Notes: generated by a model not told the origin, from the sequence alone. Shown: positions 1-9,695, counted from the stretch's first letter. The stretch: DNA of 64,000 nucleotides from Rhizobium albus (GCA_030160035.1 BSNO01000004.1:186001-250000); one strand, 5' to 3'. Program-made: numbers and translations.

Positions 1-449
1 GGCGTCAGATTGGCCGAGTTCCAGTGGGTACGGTTGCGGATCTGCTCGATCGTCGACTTCGTCGTGCCGACGAGGCGCGAAACCTGCGCATCCTTCAGTT
101 CCGGGTGGTTGCGCACCAGCCAGTAGATGGCGTTCGGACGATCCTGGCGCTTGGACACCGGCGTGTAACGCGGTCCCTTGCGCTTTGCTTCCGGAACGCG
201 AACCTTGGGGTCTGCGAGCTTCAGCTTGTGGTTCGGGTCGGCTTCCGCCTTCGAGATTTCCTCGCGCGAAAGCTGGCCGGTCTGGACCGGATCGAGTCCC
301 TTGATGCCCTGGTGCGATTCGCCATCGGCGATCGCCTTGATTTCCAGCGGGTGCATCTTGCAGAACTGGGCGATCTGGTCGAAGGAGAGCGCCGTGTTGT
401 CGACGAGCCAGACGGCTGTCGCTTTCGGCATGAGCAGTTGTTGAGCCAT
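1..449 (-). CDS. TrcR-like DUF1013 cell-cycle regulator (3' end cut by window)
   Basis: The reverse strand reads 149 codons from ATG at 449 and runs off the left edge without a stop. The N-terminus MAQQLLMPKATAVWLVDNTA and the later segments GIKGLDPVQTGQLSREEI and RYTPVSKRQDRPNAIYWLVR are typical of the DUF1013 family, which is annotated as TrcR, a cell-cycle transcriptional regulator in Caulobacter relatives. The helix-turn-helix-like stretch LVDNTALSFDQIAQFCKMHP is near residues 15-34. An AAGGATCAC stretch just upstream can serve as ribosome binding site. It diverges from acsA across a 271-bp gap. Identification is by family recognition; regulatory targets are not visible. Confidence 0.88.
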   Translation of the reverse strand, partial: MAQQLLMPKATAVWLVDNTALSFDQIAQFCKMHPLEIKAIADGESHQGIKGLDPVQTGQLSREEISKAEADPNHKLKLADPKVRVPEAKRKGPRYTPVSKRQDRPNAIYWLVRNHPELKDAQVSRLVGTTKSTIEQIRNRTHWNSANLT

Positions 450-720
450 GGATGTGATCCTTCTATCGTCCGCGCTCTTTTCAGGGAACGCGCCGCGGGA
501 TTGGGTGTACTGACCACAATTTCCGGGAATGACGAGGTCTATACGCGCCTTCGGCTGCGATTGCAATTGATCCTGTGCTGCGCCATCCGGCCGCAAACCC
601 TTCGTCTAATTGCCGGGTGCCCTTGAGATGTTATGAATGCCGCCAGGAAGAGGTCGGCATGTCCGGCCCGGAGGACGACATGCGTGAAAGCGCATGGCCG
701 AGGATCAAGGAGGATTGTTC

Positions 721-2673
721 ATGTCCGCTGCCGTCTACAAAGTACCCCAGGATGCGGAAGCTCGTGCCAAGATCAACCGGTCGACCTATGAGAAATGGTA
801 CGCCGAGAGCATCGACAATCCGGAAGCGTTCTGGTCCGAACACGGCAAGCGGATCGACTGGTTCAAGCCCTACACCAAGGTCAAGAACACCAGCTTCGAG
901 GGCGATGTCTCCATCAAGTGGTTCGAAGATGGCCTGACCAACGTCTCCTACAACTGCATCGACCGGCATCTGGACAAGCGCGGCGATCAGGTCGCGATCA
1001 TCTGGGAAGGCGACGACCCGGCCGACGATAAGAAGATCACCTATCGCGAACTGCATGACGCCGTGTGCCGCCTCGCCAACGTCATGAAGGACCATGGCGT
1101 CAAGAAGGGCGATCGCGTCACCATCTACATGCCGATGATCCCGGAAGCGGCCTATGCGATGCTGGCCTGTGCCCGCATCGGCGCGATCCACTCGATCGTC
1201 TTCGGCGGCTTCTCGCCCGACGCACTGGCCGGCCGCATCGTCGACGCCGCCTCGACCTTCATCATCACCTCTGACGAGGGTCTGCGCGGCGGCAAGAAAG
1301 TGCCGCTCAAGGTCAACACCGACAAGGCGATCGAGATTGCCAAGAAGCAGGGTGCTGACGTCGCCAACGTGCTGGTCGTCAAGCGCACCGGCGCCGATGT
1401 GGCCTGGCACGAAGGCCGCGACATCGCCTATGAGGACGCCGTCGCCAAGGCCTCCGCGACATGCGAGCCGGAGCAGATGAACGCGGAAGACCCGCTTTTC
1501 ATCCTCTACACGTCTGGCTCCACCGGCAAACCCAAAGGCGTGCTGCACACCACGGGCGGCTACCTCGTCTACGCCTCTATGACCCACGAATACGTCTTCG
1601 ACTACCATGATGGCGACATCTACTGGTGCACGGCAGACGTGGGCTGGGTCACCGGTCACTCCTACATCGTCTACGGCCCGCTCGCTAACGGCGCGACGAC
1701 GCTGATGTTCGAAGGCGTGCCGAACTACCCCTCGCCCGCCCGCTTCTGGGAAGTGGTCGACAAGCACCAGGTCAACATCTTCTACACCGCCCCGACGGCG
1801 ATCCGCGCGCTGATGGGCGCCGGCAACGACCATGTGACGAAGACGTCGCGCAAGTCGCTGCGCACGCTGGGCTCGGTCGGCGAGCCGATCAACCCGGAAG
1901 CCTGGGAGTGGTACTACAACATCGTCGGCGACAAGCGTTGCCCTATCGTCGACACTTGGTGGCAGACCGAAACCGGCGGCATTCTCATCACGCCGCTGCC
2001 CGGCGCGATCGACCTCAAGCCGGGTTCGGCGACCCTGCCCTTCTTCGGTGTCAAGCCCGAGCTCGTCGATGCCGAGGGCAAGGTCCTGGAAGGCGCGACG
2101 GACGGAAATCTCTGCATCGCCGATTCATGGCCGGGGCAGATGCGCACGGTCTATGGCGACCACGAGCGTTTCATCCAGACCTACTTCTCCGCCTACAAGG
2201 GCAAGTACTTCACCGGTGACGGCTGCCGCCGCGATGCCGACGGCTATTACTGGATTACCGGCCGCGTCGACGACGTGATCAACGTTTCCGGCCACCGCAT
2301 GGGTACGGCCGAAGTGGAATCGGCGCTGGTTGCGCATGAATCCGTGTCCGAAGCGGCGGTCGTCGGCTATCCGCACGACGTGAAGGGCCAGGGCATCTAT
2401 TGCTACGTGACCCTCATGGGCGGCGTGGAGCCGAGCGATGAGCTGAAGAAGGATCTCGTCAAGCACGTGCGCAACGAGATCGGCCCGATCGCGTCACCAG
2501 ACAAGATCCAGTTCGCGCCGGGCCTGCCGAAGACCCGCTCGGGCAAGATCATGCGCCGTATTCTCCGCAAGATCGCCGAGGATGATTTCGGTGCGCTCGG
2601 CGACACCTCGACGCTCGCCGATCCGGCCGTCGTCGACGATTTGATCGAGCACCGCGAAAACCGGAAGGCCTGA
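721..2673 (+). CDS. acsA: Acetyl-CoA synthetase
   Basis: This 650-residue cytosolic enzyme joins acetate and CoA using ATP, through acetyl-AMP. The ANL-superfamily phosphate loop [11 protein letters not shown] is at residues 263-273. The C-terminal [11 protein letters not shown] segment carries the conserved lysine at residue 609, the site acetylated in characterised Acs enzymes. I chose ATG 721 because AAGGAGGA lies at 707-714; an in-frame ATG at 694 has no such site. Length matches the family (about 650). It is a single gene, convergent with the YqaA-type gene, and a long hairpin overlaps its stop codon. Confidence 0.97.
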   Translation: MSAAVYKVPQDAEARAKINRSTYEKWYAESIDNPEAFWSEHGKRIDWFKPYTKVKNTSFEGDVSIKWFEDGLTNVSYNCIDRHLDKRGDQVAIIWEGDDPADDKKITYRELHDAVCRLANVMKDHGVKKGDRVTIYMPMIPEAAYAMLACARIGAIHSIVFGGFSPDALAGRIVDAASTFIITSDEGLRGGKKVPLKVNTDKAIEIAKKQGADVANVLVVKRTGADVAWHEGRDIAYEDAVAKASATCEPEQMNAEDPLFILYTSGSTGKPKGVLHTTGGYLVYASMTHEYVFDYHDGDIYWCTADVGWVTGHSYIVYGPLANGATTLMFEGVPNYPSPARFWEVVDKHQVNIFYTAPTAIRALMGAGNDHVTKTSRKSLRTLGSVGEPINPEAWEWYYNIVGDKRCPIVDTWWQTETGGILITPLPGAIDLKPGSATLPFFGVKPELVDAEGKVLEGATDGNLCIADSWPGQMRTVYGDHERFIQTYFSAYKGKYFTGDGCRRDADGYYWITGRVDDVINVSGHRMGTAEVESALVAHESVSEAAVVGYPHDVKGQGIYCYVTLMGGVEPSDELKKDLVKHVRNEIGPIASPDKIQFAPGLPKTRSGKIMRRILRKIAEDDFGALGDTSTLADPAVVDDLIEHRENRKA

Positions 2674-2690
2674 TCGGTCAGGCTTTCCGG
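2661..2690. terminator. Hairpin between convergent acsA and yqaA-like gene
   Basis: A 13-bp stem (2661-2673 with 2678-2690, one G-T wobble) closes a TCGG loop and overlaps the acsA stop codon. It sits between two convergent genes and could end transcription in both directions. No T-tract follows, so factor-dependent termination or 3'-end protection is equally possible. Confidence 0.55.
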
Positions 2691-2697
2691 AATCCGG

Positions 2698-3288
2698 CTA
2701 CCACCAAAGCTTGTAGCCGTAATAGCCGGCTAAGAGCAGTCCTGCAGCAACGCCACAACCGACCAGCAAGGCGCGTCGGTTGTGGCGCCATGCATCGATC
2801 ACGTGCTCGCCGACCAGATAGACGACAAGGGCTAGACCGTAATAGCGCACACCGCGCGCAATCAACGCTGCCAGCAGAAAGAGCGGCAGCGAGTAGCCCG
2901 CAGCGCCTGCCGTCAGCATCCCGATCTGGAATGGGATTGGGATGATGCCTACGGCGATGATCGCCCAGAAGCCGTGGTTCTGGAAAAGCTCCAGGAACTC
3001 GGCATAGCCTGCCTGCCAGCCGAAGGTTTCGATGGCCCAGCGGCCCGCTGTCTCGAAGAAGAGATAGCCGAGGAGATAGCCGAAAAGCGCCCCCGCGAGA
3101 CATCCGGCCAGCACGATGGTGGCGAGCCAGAACATGCGCGCGCGGTGGATCGCCATATAGGGCACGAGAATCAGCTCGATCGGGATCGGAACGATGACCG
3201 TTTCGGCGAAAGAGGCCCCGAAGAGCAGCGTTTTCTCGTGGCGGGAACGCGCAAGCCGCTCCAGCCAGTCCTCGACCTTGTTCTTCAT
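2698..3288 (-). CDS. YqaA-family (DedA/VTT-like) inner-membrane protein
   Basis: A 196-residue protein with about five hydrophobic segments and the VTT/SNARE-associated pattern: an early FAETVIVPIPIELILVPYM with prolines and a glutamate, followed by GALFGYLLGYLFFETAGRW and GIIPIPFQIGMLTAGAAG. YqaA proteins are small DedA relatives; proposed roles are in membrane homeostasis or lipid carrier transport, but the substrate of this one is unknown. It is a single gene, convergent with acsA. Start ATG at 3288 gives the usual length. Confidence 0.85.
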   Translation of the reverse strand: MKNKVEDWLERLARSRHEKTLLFGASFAETVIVPIPIELILVPYMAIHRARMFWLATIVLAGCLAGALFGYLLGYLFFETAGRWAIETFGWQAGYAEFLELFQNHGFWAIIAVGIIPIPFQIGMLTAGAAGYSLPLFLLAALIARGVRYYGLALVVYLVGEHVIDAWRHNRRALLVGCGVAAGLLLAGYYGYKLWW

Positions 3289-3401
3289 TCAGTTCGCCAC
3301 TCCATACATGCGCCCCGGGTTTTCGTCTCGCCCGCATGGACCATGGAAAGCAACCGCGGCGAAATGGCGGCCCGCTATAAAGGTTCCTTCGACAAGGGCC
3401 A

Positions 3402-3430
3402 TTGCCACGGGAGCGGAAGCGACCCATATT
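3402..3430 (+). promoter_or_regulatory. Candidate sigma70-type promoter for the 3.45-kb small transcript
   Basis: TTGCCA (3402-3407) and CATATT (3425-3430) are separated by exactly 17 bases. Transcription would start near 3437, about 15 bases before the Shine-Dalgarno sequence of the small ORF. The call is from motif inspection only. Confidence 0.4.
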
Positions 3431-3451
3431 CCTTTTCATGTGCAACGAAAC

Positions 3452-3466
3452 GAAAGGAGGTGATCC
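3452..3466 (+). promoter_or_regulatory. Extended Shine-Dalgarno, 15-nt complement of 16S rRNA 3' end
   Basis: GAAAGGAGGTGATCC is a perfect 15-base complement of the usual bacterial 16S rRNA tail (GGATCACCTCCTTTC). Ordinary ribosome binding sites match 4-7 bases. GGAGG ends 7 bases before the ATG at 3468, which is ideal spacing for translation. The 16S gene is not in this window, so the match is to the generally conserved tail. Confidence 0.75.
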
Positions 3467-3467
3467 G

Positions 3468-3539
3468 ATGTCGAGTGATTTTGGTATCCGTCGCGAGGCT
3501 TTGGTGGATCGTCGCCACGGGGAGCAGCCTTCCCGTTGA
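3468..3539 (+). CDS. Small ORF of 23 codons in a stand-alone transcript
   Basis: ATG 3468 to TGA 3537-3539 encodes 23 residues, beginning MSSDFGIRREALVDRR, charged and without a membrane segment. It lies directly behind the 15-base Shine-Dalgarno and in front of a strong intrinsic terminator, in a unit of about 220 bases with its own promoter-like sequence. I do not recognise the peptide. The unit may instead be a small RNA in which the ribosome-binding stretch is the functional part; translation is inferred from the perfect signal and spacing. Confidence 0.5.
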   Translation: MSSDFGIRREALVDRRHGEQPSR

Positions 3540-3616
3540 TCGGCAGGACATAAGCGGTGCCGGCCCGACCATAGGCTGGCCGACGGCGCCGCGGCGGATG
3601 CGAGTCACGCCAAACC

Positions 3617-3651
3617 GAACCGCCCCGATCCCATCGGGGCGGTTCTTTTTT
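3617..3651 (+). terminator. Rho-independent terminator of the small transcript
   Basis: A perfect 13-bp stem (3617-3629 with 3633-3645) with a three-base CCC loop is followed by six T residues. This is the clearest intrinsic terminator in the window on the plus strand. It lies just beyond the stop of the convergent tadG-like gene, whose strand lacks an equally good T-tract. Confidence 0.9.
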
Positions 3652-3660
3652 GTCTGGATC

Positions 3661-5040
3661 TCAGCGTACGAGACGCAGTGATTGGATGGTCCGGCTGATT
3701 TCCGTGTAGGCCGCCGTCAGGTCCGCACCCGTCGTCGCGCTGTAGAAATACTGGATGGCGCCGTCCTGCGGTGTGGCGCAATCGCGAAGCATGTTCATTG
3801 CGCGCGTCCCATCACGAAGGCCGAAGCCAATGGTGAAGACCGTAATGCGATCATCTTTCATCGCCTTGCAGAGCGCCAGTGCCTGATTGGTGGCACGCGT
3901 CGTCTCATTCCCCTGCGGGCCATTCGGAGGTCGCCGGTTGGATCCGAAGAAAGCGGTGTTGAACTCGCCGTCGGTCATGATGATCGCGTATTTCTTGACC
4001 GTGTCCGAACTCGTCGCGGGATCACGAGGCTTCGACCCCTCCGGAAGATAGTCTGCCCATTCGGGCGAGAGCATGTACCACGCCCACTGGATCCCGATCT
4101 GGCCCGCGGTGACACCCCTCGCCGCAAAACTCTGGATCGATGTTGTCAGGCGATCAGCGTCGTTCGTCAGCGGGATCAACGCGGCGTCGGGGCAGTCCGC
4201 AAGGCGATCATCACGATTGACCATGGCGCGATCCGGCCCGTCCGGCAGGACCGCATAGTTGCCCTTCCGCTCCGTGGCGCATGTGTCTTCCGCGAGGGGA
4301 CCGGACCCGGAAATGTTCGCCTCGGGCGAAAGTCCGGCGGGTCGCTGTCCGCTTTCGATCATGGTCGTGAAATCACCGAACCGCGGCGGTGCCGTGTTGG
4401 CGCCCCCATCGTCCGGAAAGACATAACGCGCCAGACTGCCTGCATTCACGGCCTCGGCGTAAGGAACCGAACTGACGCGAACCGTCTCGCTTTCTCCATC
4501 ACCCAAGAGAAGCGTTACACCCTCTGTTGCCGCGTTCTTGAGATCACGCAGCCGGGCACCTTTCATCGATCCTGTCACGTCAAACGTCATCGCCACTTCC
4601 ACATAGGTCGTGCCGTAGAGTGCTGCGGAATTCGTGCGCAGCGTCAGCGCATTGTTCTCGCCAAAGAAGCGGAACATCGTGTCGAAGTCGCGCGTGCCGT
4701 TGGCCGACAGCGTCTTCGTTGCTTCGTTGAACTGGATGTTGTCGATCCGGTAGCCGGCGACTTCTTCGGCCGAGACGTTCAGATTGGCGGCGAACATCGC
4801 GTTCATGTAATTTTCGGCTTCAGCGCGGGTGATCTCGCCAAGCGAGATCGACCGGGCCGTTGCAAGCACCGCCGCATCCAGCGCGTTCGCCATGGAACTG
4901 CGCTCCGTCATCGCGCGGGAGACCTCGACGGCGAGTCCGCCTGCCGTGAGAAGCACGACGGCGGTCAAGCCGAACATGATCGCAATGTTGCCCGCTTCGT
5001 CCTTGGCAAACCGGCGATAGTGAGAAAGCAAGTTCGGCAT
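3661..5040 (-). CDS. TadG-like pilus-assembly/vWA protein
   Basis: A 459-residue protein with a single N-terminal membrane segment (FGLTAVVLLTAGGLAVEVSR, about residues 22-41), the typical TadE/TadG layout for proteins that reach the periplasm or surface through this anchor. The rest resembles a von Willebrand factor A domain: TFDVTGSM gives a DxTGS-type MIDAS, and IIMTDGEFNT comes later. I prefer ATG 5040 (MPNLLSHYRRF), which has CGGAG upstream, over the in-frame ATG at 5064. No other tad genes are nearby, so it is an orphan. An exact role in Flp pili is inferred. Confidence 0.8.
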   Translation of the reverse strand: MPNLLSHYRRFAKDEAGNIAIMFGLTAVVLLTAGGLAVEVSRAMTERSSMANALDAAVLATARSISLGEITRAEAENYMNAMFAANLNVSAEEVAGYRIDNIQFNEATKTLSANGTRDFDTMFRFFGENNALTLRTNSAALYGTTYVEVAMTFDVTGSMKGARLRDLKNAATEGVTLLLGDGESETVRVSSVPYAEAVNAGSLARYVFPDDGGANTAPPRFGDFTTMIESGQRPAGLSPEANISGSGPLAEDTCATERKGNYAVLPDGPDRAMVNRDDRLADCPDAALIPLTNDADRLTTSIQSFAARGVTAGQIGIQWAWYMLSPEWADYLPEGSKPRDPATSSDTVKKYAIIMTDGEFNTAFFGSNRRPPNGPQGNETTRATNQALALCKAMKDDRITVFTIGFGLRDGTRAMNMLRDCATPQDGAIQYFYSATTGADLTAAYTEISRTIQSLRLVR

Positions 5041-5228
5041 CGGCGCTGCTCCGAGATAATCCATCGATCATCGGAACACAGCTGATTTTGCGCTGCCCAA
5101 CTGTCCCGTGATCGAACGCTATCCTCGGGCAAGCAAGGTTAAGCGAGATGTAACGGCGCTTGAGCTTCGCTTCACAAGCTTAGTGGGGCTTCAATGCTTT
5201 CACGACAATTTGAAATATCGGGAGAGAT

Positions 5229-5456
5229 CTAGAAATCGATCGCCCGGCCATCGATCTCCCAATCGCCGAAACGCGCCGGATCGAGGCCACCGCGTCCTCC
5301 TATTTCGCGAGGCTGTTGCAGTTCACGCGCCTTCGCCCGGCGTTCCTCCGCTTCGGCAAGAGCGCGCTTGGCCGCTTCCGTGAGCGGCGGACGCTCTCCC
5401 TTCGGCATGATCTGCTCTGCAGCAACTTCATGATTTTCAGCGGATTCGGTCATCAT
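5229..5456 (-). CDS. DUF1674 protein, SdhAF4-like succinate dehydrogenase assembly factor
   Basis: A 75-residue protein whose C-terminus GGRGGLDPARFGDWEIDGR is the DUF1674/SDHAF4 signature. In mitochondria SDHAF4 binds flavinylated SdhA and assists its assembly; alphaproteobacterial members are presumed to do the same. The N-terminal half is charged and probably helical. Two adjacent ATGs at 5456 and 5453 are both possible starts. It diverges from htpX. No sdh genes are in the window. Confidence 0.85.
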   Translation of the reverse strand: MMTESAENHEVAAEQIMPKGERPPLTEAAKRALAEAEERRAKARELQQPREIGGRGGLDPARFGDWEIDGRAIDF

Positions 5457-5566
5457 TCGGCTTTCATGCTGAGAATATTGACGTGACTTGGCCGGCTCCT
5501 CACATATAGAGGCGCCTGACGCGCGGGAAAAGCCCGGCGAGCCGGCAGCAAACGGAGCCGATGACG

Positions 5567-6499
5567 ATGAACCTTGTTCGTACCGCGATGCTGATCGCCT
5601 TCATGACTGCGCTGTTCATGGGTGTCGGGCTTCTGATCGGCGGCACGAACGGCATGCTGATTGCGCTGGTCGTTGCCATGGGCATGAACCTGTTCGCCTA
5701 CTGGAACTCCGACAAGATGGTGCTGCGCATGCACCACGCTCAGGAGGTCGATGAGCGTACGGCTCCGGAGTTCTACGGCATGGTCGCGGGGCTTGCCGAA
5801 AATGCGGGCCTTCCGATGCCGAAGGTCTACGTGATCAACAACCCGCAGCCGAACGCCTTCGCCACGGGCCGGAACCCTGAAAACGCCGCCGTCGCGGCAA
5901 CGACCGGGCTGCTCAACAGCCTATCGCATGAGGAAGTAGCAGCCGTCATGGCGCATGAGCTTGCCCATGTGCAGAACCGCGACACACTCATCATGACCAT
6001 CACCGCGACGCTCGCCGGCGCGATTTCCATGCTGGGCAATTTCGCGTTCTTCTTCGGCAACAACCGCAACAACCCGCTCGGCATCATCGGCGTGCTGTTG
6101 GCTATGATCGTCGCGCCTTTCGCTGCGATGCTGGTTCAGATGGCGATCAGCCGTACCCGCGAATACTCGGCCGATAGGCGCGGCGCCGAAATCTGCGGCA
6201 ATCCGCTGTGGCTCGCCTCTGCCCTGCGCAAGATCGCCGGTGGTGCGAAGCGTGTCGTCAACGAAGACGCCGAGCGCAACCCGGCCACCGCGCATATGTT
6301 CATCATCAATCCGCTGAACGGCCAGCGCATGGATGGCCTGTTCTCGACCCACCCGGCCACGGAAAACCGCATCGCAGCGCTCGAACAGCTGCATCAGGAG
6401 ATGGGCGGCAGCGCGCCGGCCCAGGCAACGATGCAAAGCGCCCGCCGCGGACCATGGGATAACGGACCGTCCTCGACGCCGAGAGGCCCGTGGTCTTGA
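5567..6499 (+). CDS. htpX: Membrane zinc metalloprotease HtpX
   Basis: A 310-residue M48 protease of the inner membrane that degrades damaged membrane proteins. Two N-terminal membrane segments (about residues 5-50) precede the zinc motif HELAH (His130, Glu131, His134); a third ligand Glu is in [11 protein letters not shown]. Two further hydrophobic segments follow the HELAH motif. ATG 5567 is preferred to ATG 5561 because GGAG at 5554-5557 is then at normal spacing. The end overlaps rsmB by 10 bases, so the two are probably cotranscribed. Confidence 0.96.
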   Translation: MNLVRTAMLIAFMTALFMGVGLLIGGTNGMLIALVVAMGMNLFAYWNSDKMVLRMHHAQEVDERTAPEFYGMVAGLAENAGLPMPKVYVINNPQPNAFATGRNPENAAVAATTGLLNSLSHEEVAAVMAHELAHVQNRDTLIMTITATLAGAISMLGNFAFFFGNNRNNPLGIIGVLLAMIVAPFAAMLVQMAISRTREYSADRRGAEICGNPLWLASALRKIAGGAKRVVNEDAERNPATAHMFIINPLNGQRMDGLFSTHPATENRIAALEQLHQEMGGSAPAQATMQSARRGPWDNGPSSTPRGPWS

Positions 6500-7878
6500 G
6501 CGCCGGTCCGGTCGGCCAGCCGCGCAAGCGCCACGAAACGACGCACGCAAAACCTTCGAACCAGAAACCCGGTCTCGCAGCGCGCCAGGCCGCGACGCGG
6601 TTGCTGGGTGCGGTCATCGACCGCGCGATCTCGCTTGATGGTTTGCTCGAGCCTGAAAACGGCAACGCCACCTATCGCGCCCTGCCGCCGGCCGATCAGG
6701 CGCTTGTGCGCGCCATTCTTCTCACCGCGCTGCGCAACCTGCCGGTTCTCGACGCGGCCATCGATGCGATGGTCGATCGCAAGCTTCCCGATGGTGCACG
6801 CTCGCTGCGTCACATCCTGATCGTTGCGGCCACGCAGATCCTGTTTCTCGACATTCCCGATCGTGCCGCCGTCGATCTCGCGGTGGAGCAGACCCATGCG
6901 GACCCCCGCAGCCGCCGCTTCGCGAACCTCGCGAACGCCGTCCTCCGCCGCCTGTCGCGTGAAGGACAGGCCGTGCTCGAGCAGGTCAAGGACCAGGCGG
7001 CCGGCGGCCCGGTCTGGTTGGTGGACATGCTGCAAAGCCATTATGGGAAAGAGCATGCCAGGCGCATTCTGGACGCGCATCGGTTTGCCCCACCGCTCGA
7101 CCTGACGGTGAAATCCGATGCAGCGGGTTGGGCCGAGCGCCTCGGCGGCATCGTCGTTGCCACAGGCAGCGTCCGGCTCCCCGCAGCCCATGGCGCAATC
7201 CCTGAGCTCGAAGGTTTCGATGAAGGCGCCTGGTGGGTTCAGGACGCGGCCGCATCCATCCCCGCTCGGCTCTTCGGCGATATCGAAGGCCTTGCGGTCG
7301 CAGATTTATGCGCAGCCCCGGGGGGCAAGACCGCGCAACTCGCAGCCGCCGGCGGCAAGGTCACGGCCTTCGATCTCTCCGCCAATCGCTTGCGCCGTCT
7401 TGGCGAGAACATGGATCGGCTGGGGCTGAAGGTCGAAACGATCGTCGGCGATTTTCGCAAGACAGCCGGTAATCGGACTTTCGACGCAGTGCTCCTCGAT
7501 GCTCCATGCTCATCCACCGGCACGATCCGCCGCCATCCCGACGTGCCGTGGACGAAGTCGGCCGAGGACGTCGCCAAGCTGGCTTCGCTGCAGGCCGACC
7601 TGCTCGACGCGGCGATCAGTCTCGTGAAGCCCGGCGGCAAGATCGTCTTCGCCAACTGCTCGCTCGATCCGTCCGAGGGCGAGACACTGGTGAAGGCCTG
7701 CCTCGACAGGCGCGATGATGTGGAACTGGTTGCGGTCGACCCGACCGACTGGCCGGGTCTCGAGGAAGCGATCACGAAGGAAGGCTTTTTCCGAACGACC
7801 CCAGCCATGATGCAGGGCGACACGCCGGAAACGTCTGGGCTCGACGGATTTTTCGCCGCAATCCTGCGTCGCCGCTGA
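6490..7878 (+). CDS. rsmB: RsmB-family rRNA (cytosine-C5) methyltransferase
   Basis: A 462-residue enzyme of the NOL1/NOP2/Sun family that uses SAM to make m5C, in RsmB at 16S rRNA position 967. An N-terminal NusB-like RNA-binding domain (about residues 25-160) precedes the Rossmann methyltransferase, with [12 protein letters not shown] for SAM binding, DAPCSSTG (Cys340) and NCSLDPSEG (Cys390). The two cysteines are 50 residues apart, as in E. coli RsmB. It starts at GTG 6490 inside htpX. Assignment to RsmB rather than another m5C enzyme rests on the NusB-like domain. Confidence 0.9.
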   Translation: MVLSAGPVGQPRKRHETTHAKPSNQKPGLAARQAATRLLGAVIDRAISLDGLLEPENGNATYRALPPADQALVRAILLTALRNLPVLDAAIDAMVDRKLPDGARSLRHILIVAATQILFLDIPDRAAVDLAVEQTHADPRSRRFANLANAVLRRLSREGQAVLEQVKDQAAGGPVWLVDMLQSHYGKEHARRILDAHRFAPPLDLTVKSDAAGWAERLGGIVVATGSVRLPAAHGAIPELEGFDEGAWWVQDAAASIPARLFGDIEGLAVADLCAAPGGKTAQLAAAGGKVTAFDLSANRLRRLGENMDRLGLKVETIVGDFRKTAGNRTFDAVLLDAPCSSTGTIRRHPDVPWTKSAEDVAKLASLQADLLDAAISLVKPGGKIVFANCSLDPSEGETLVKACLDRRDDVELVAVDPTDWPGLEEAITKEGFFRTTPAMMQGDTPETSGLDGFFAAILRRR

Positions 7879-8003
7879 ATTTAACCAACTGCGCCGGCGA
7901 TCTCCGGCAATTTTGTTATTTGTTTTAACGAATTCCCCTCAGACTCGCTATGCATGAGAATCACTTGGCCAATCCGGCCTGATGCAAGGGTCACGGGGTC
8001 GAT

Positions 8004-9695
8004 TTGACATTGGCACTTTCAGACACGCGGCGTTCGCTGCGTCTCTATGCTGAGGAGGTCTGGCGTCGCTTTTACCGGCGCGTCGCCCTCGGCAGGGTGA
8101 CCGCGTTCCGTTTTGCCGGCATGACACCCGATCGGCTGATCGTTGCGCCAACCGATCTGCGCATGGCAGACCGCCACATCGCAGACGAAATCTATGCCGG
8201 CCGGTTCCCCTTGGCAGGCCAGGTCTTCGAGACCTACGGCGACTCCCCCTTTATCGTGGACCTTCCGTCGGAAGAATTCGCCGAACGGCTGCATTCGTTC
8301 CGTTGGTTGCGGCATCTGCGTGCCGCCAACACCGAGCTTGCCTTCTCCAATGCGCGCGCGCTGGTCGACGAGTGGATCACGATCCATGGCCGGCGGGTCG
8401 ATGGCGCCGGCTGGCGGCCGGAGATCATGGCCGAGCGCGTGCTTGCCTGGATGTCCCATTCCACCGTGGTCCTCAAAGGGTCGGATCACGGCTTCTACCG
8501 GCGCTTCCTGAAAAGCCTTGCGTTCCAGGTGCGCTATCTGCGCCATATCGCACCGACCACGCCGAATGGCGAAACGCGTCTGAAGGTGCGTATTGCCTTG
8601 GCGATGGCGACACTCGCGATGCCTGCAAGCGCGGCCGCGATCCGGACAGCGGCAAAAAACCTCGACCTCGAACTCGACTGGCAGATCCTTGCCGATGGCG
8701 GGCATGTCTCGCGCTCGCCCGAAGTCGCGCTCGACCTGCTGTGCGACCTGCTGCCGCTGCGCCAGACCTACATCAATCTCGGTCAGACATTGCCGAAGAA
8801 GCTGATCCCCGCGATCGACCGCATGTTTCCGGCATTGCGCTTTTTCCGGCACTCGAACGGCGAGCTGGCACTCTTCAACGGCGCGACATCGGTGTCCGCC
8901 GACCGGTTGCTGTGCGTATTGCGCTACGACGAAAGCACCGGCCGAACCTTCAAGGCCGCGCCCCATCTCGGTTACCAGCGTCTCGAATGCGGGCCGACGG
9001 TCGTGATCGCCGATACGGGCAGCCCACCGCCCGGCATCCTGTCGACGCGAGCGCACGCGGGCTGTCTCGCCTTCGAAATGTCATCCGGCCGCAACCGCTT
9101 CATCGTCAATTCCGGCATGCCCGTTGCGGCAAGCCGCGAATTCCAGTCGCTGGCGCGCTCCACCGCTGCTCATTCGACCGTTGTCGTCCAGGACACCTCC
9201 TCCAGCCGGCAGTCCCAGTCGCGCTTCCTCGGACCCATCATGATCGGCGGCATCCGCACAGTCTCGCTGGAGCGCATCGACAGCGATACGGGCAACCAGG
9301 GCTTCGTTGCCCGGCATGATGGCTATCTCGCCCGCTTCGGCCTCTATCACGAGCGGGAAATCCGCCTCTCGCCCGATGGCGCGCGGATCGTCGGCCGCGA
9401 TCGCATTCTGCGGCGTGGCGACAAGGATCCGGACCCGTCCGACAAGCGGGCGGCAGTGGCACGCTTCCACATCCATCCGAAGATTACGATCAACCAGGCG
9501 TCGAGCGGCAACGTTCTTCTGACGGCACCGGACGGAGAACGCTGGACGTTCGAATGCGTGGAAACGAAGCCGGCGGTCGATGACAGTATCTATCTCGCCG
9601 ACATCACCGGTCCGCGACGCTCGTCGCAGATCACTGTCACGATGCGGCTTGGCGAGACACCTGAAATTCAATGGACGTTGACCCGGCTGGTTTGA
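8004..9695 (+). CDS. Heparinase II/III-like protein
   Basis: A 563-residue protein with an alpha-helical N-terminal half and a C-terminal heparinase II/III-like beta domain (from about residue 320, around AGCLAFEMSSGRNRFIVNSG and AAHSTVVVQDTSSSR). Known family members are polysaccharide lyases acting on uronic-acid polymers. No signal peptide is visible, which is odd for a lyase, so activity and location are uncertain. The start is probably TTG 8004, because the first in-frame ATG is about 40 codons inside conserved-looking sequence. It stands between rsmB and purH. Confidence 0.8.
   Translation: MTLALSDTRRSLRLYAEEVWRRFYRRVALGRVTAFRFAGMTPDRLIVAPTDLRMADRHIADEIYAGRFPLAGQVFETYGDSPFIVDLPSEEFAERLHSFRWLRHLRAANTELAFSNARALVDEWITIHGRRVDGAGWRPEIMAERVLAWMSHSTVVLKGSDHGFYRRFLKSLAFQVRYLRHIAPTTPNGETRLKVRIALAMATLAMPASAAAIRTAAKNLDLELDWQILADGGHVSRSPEVALDLLCDLLPLRQTYINLGQTLPKKLIPAIDRMFPALRFFRHSNGELALFNGATSVSADRLLCVLRYDESTGRTFKAAPHLGYQRLECGPTVVIADTGSPPPGILSTRAHAGCLAFEMSSGRNRFIVNSGMPVAASREFQSLARSTAAHSTVVVQDTSSSRQSQSRFLGPIMIGGIRTVSLERIDSDTGNQGFVARHDGYLARFGLYHEREIRLSPDGARIVGRDRILRRGDKDPDPSDKRAAVARFHIHPKITINQASSGNVLLTAPDGERWTFECVETKPAVDDSIYLADITGPRRSSQITVTMRLGETPEIQWTLTRLV

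Noticed and set aside
450-720. Possible small gene or RNA in the trcR-acsA gap
   Set aside because: No ORF with a ribosome site, no hairpin with T-tract and no tRNA-like cloverleaf; it is read as a divergent promoter region.
631-1833. A 400-codon open frame on the minus strand
   Set aside because: It is the complement of acsA, with no recognisable family or ribosome site.
3452-3466. Remnant of a 16S rRNA gene or rrn operon
   Set aside because: The 15-base block is the complement of the 16S tail on the coding strand, and no further rRNA sequence lies on either side.
3682-5085. A 467-codon open frame on the plus strand opposite the tadG-like gene
   Set aside because: Composition is Arg/His-rich and motif-free; the minus-strand frame has a membrane segment and vWA motifs.
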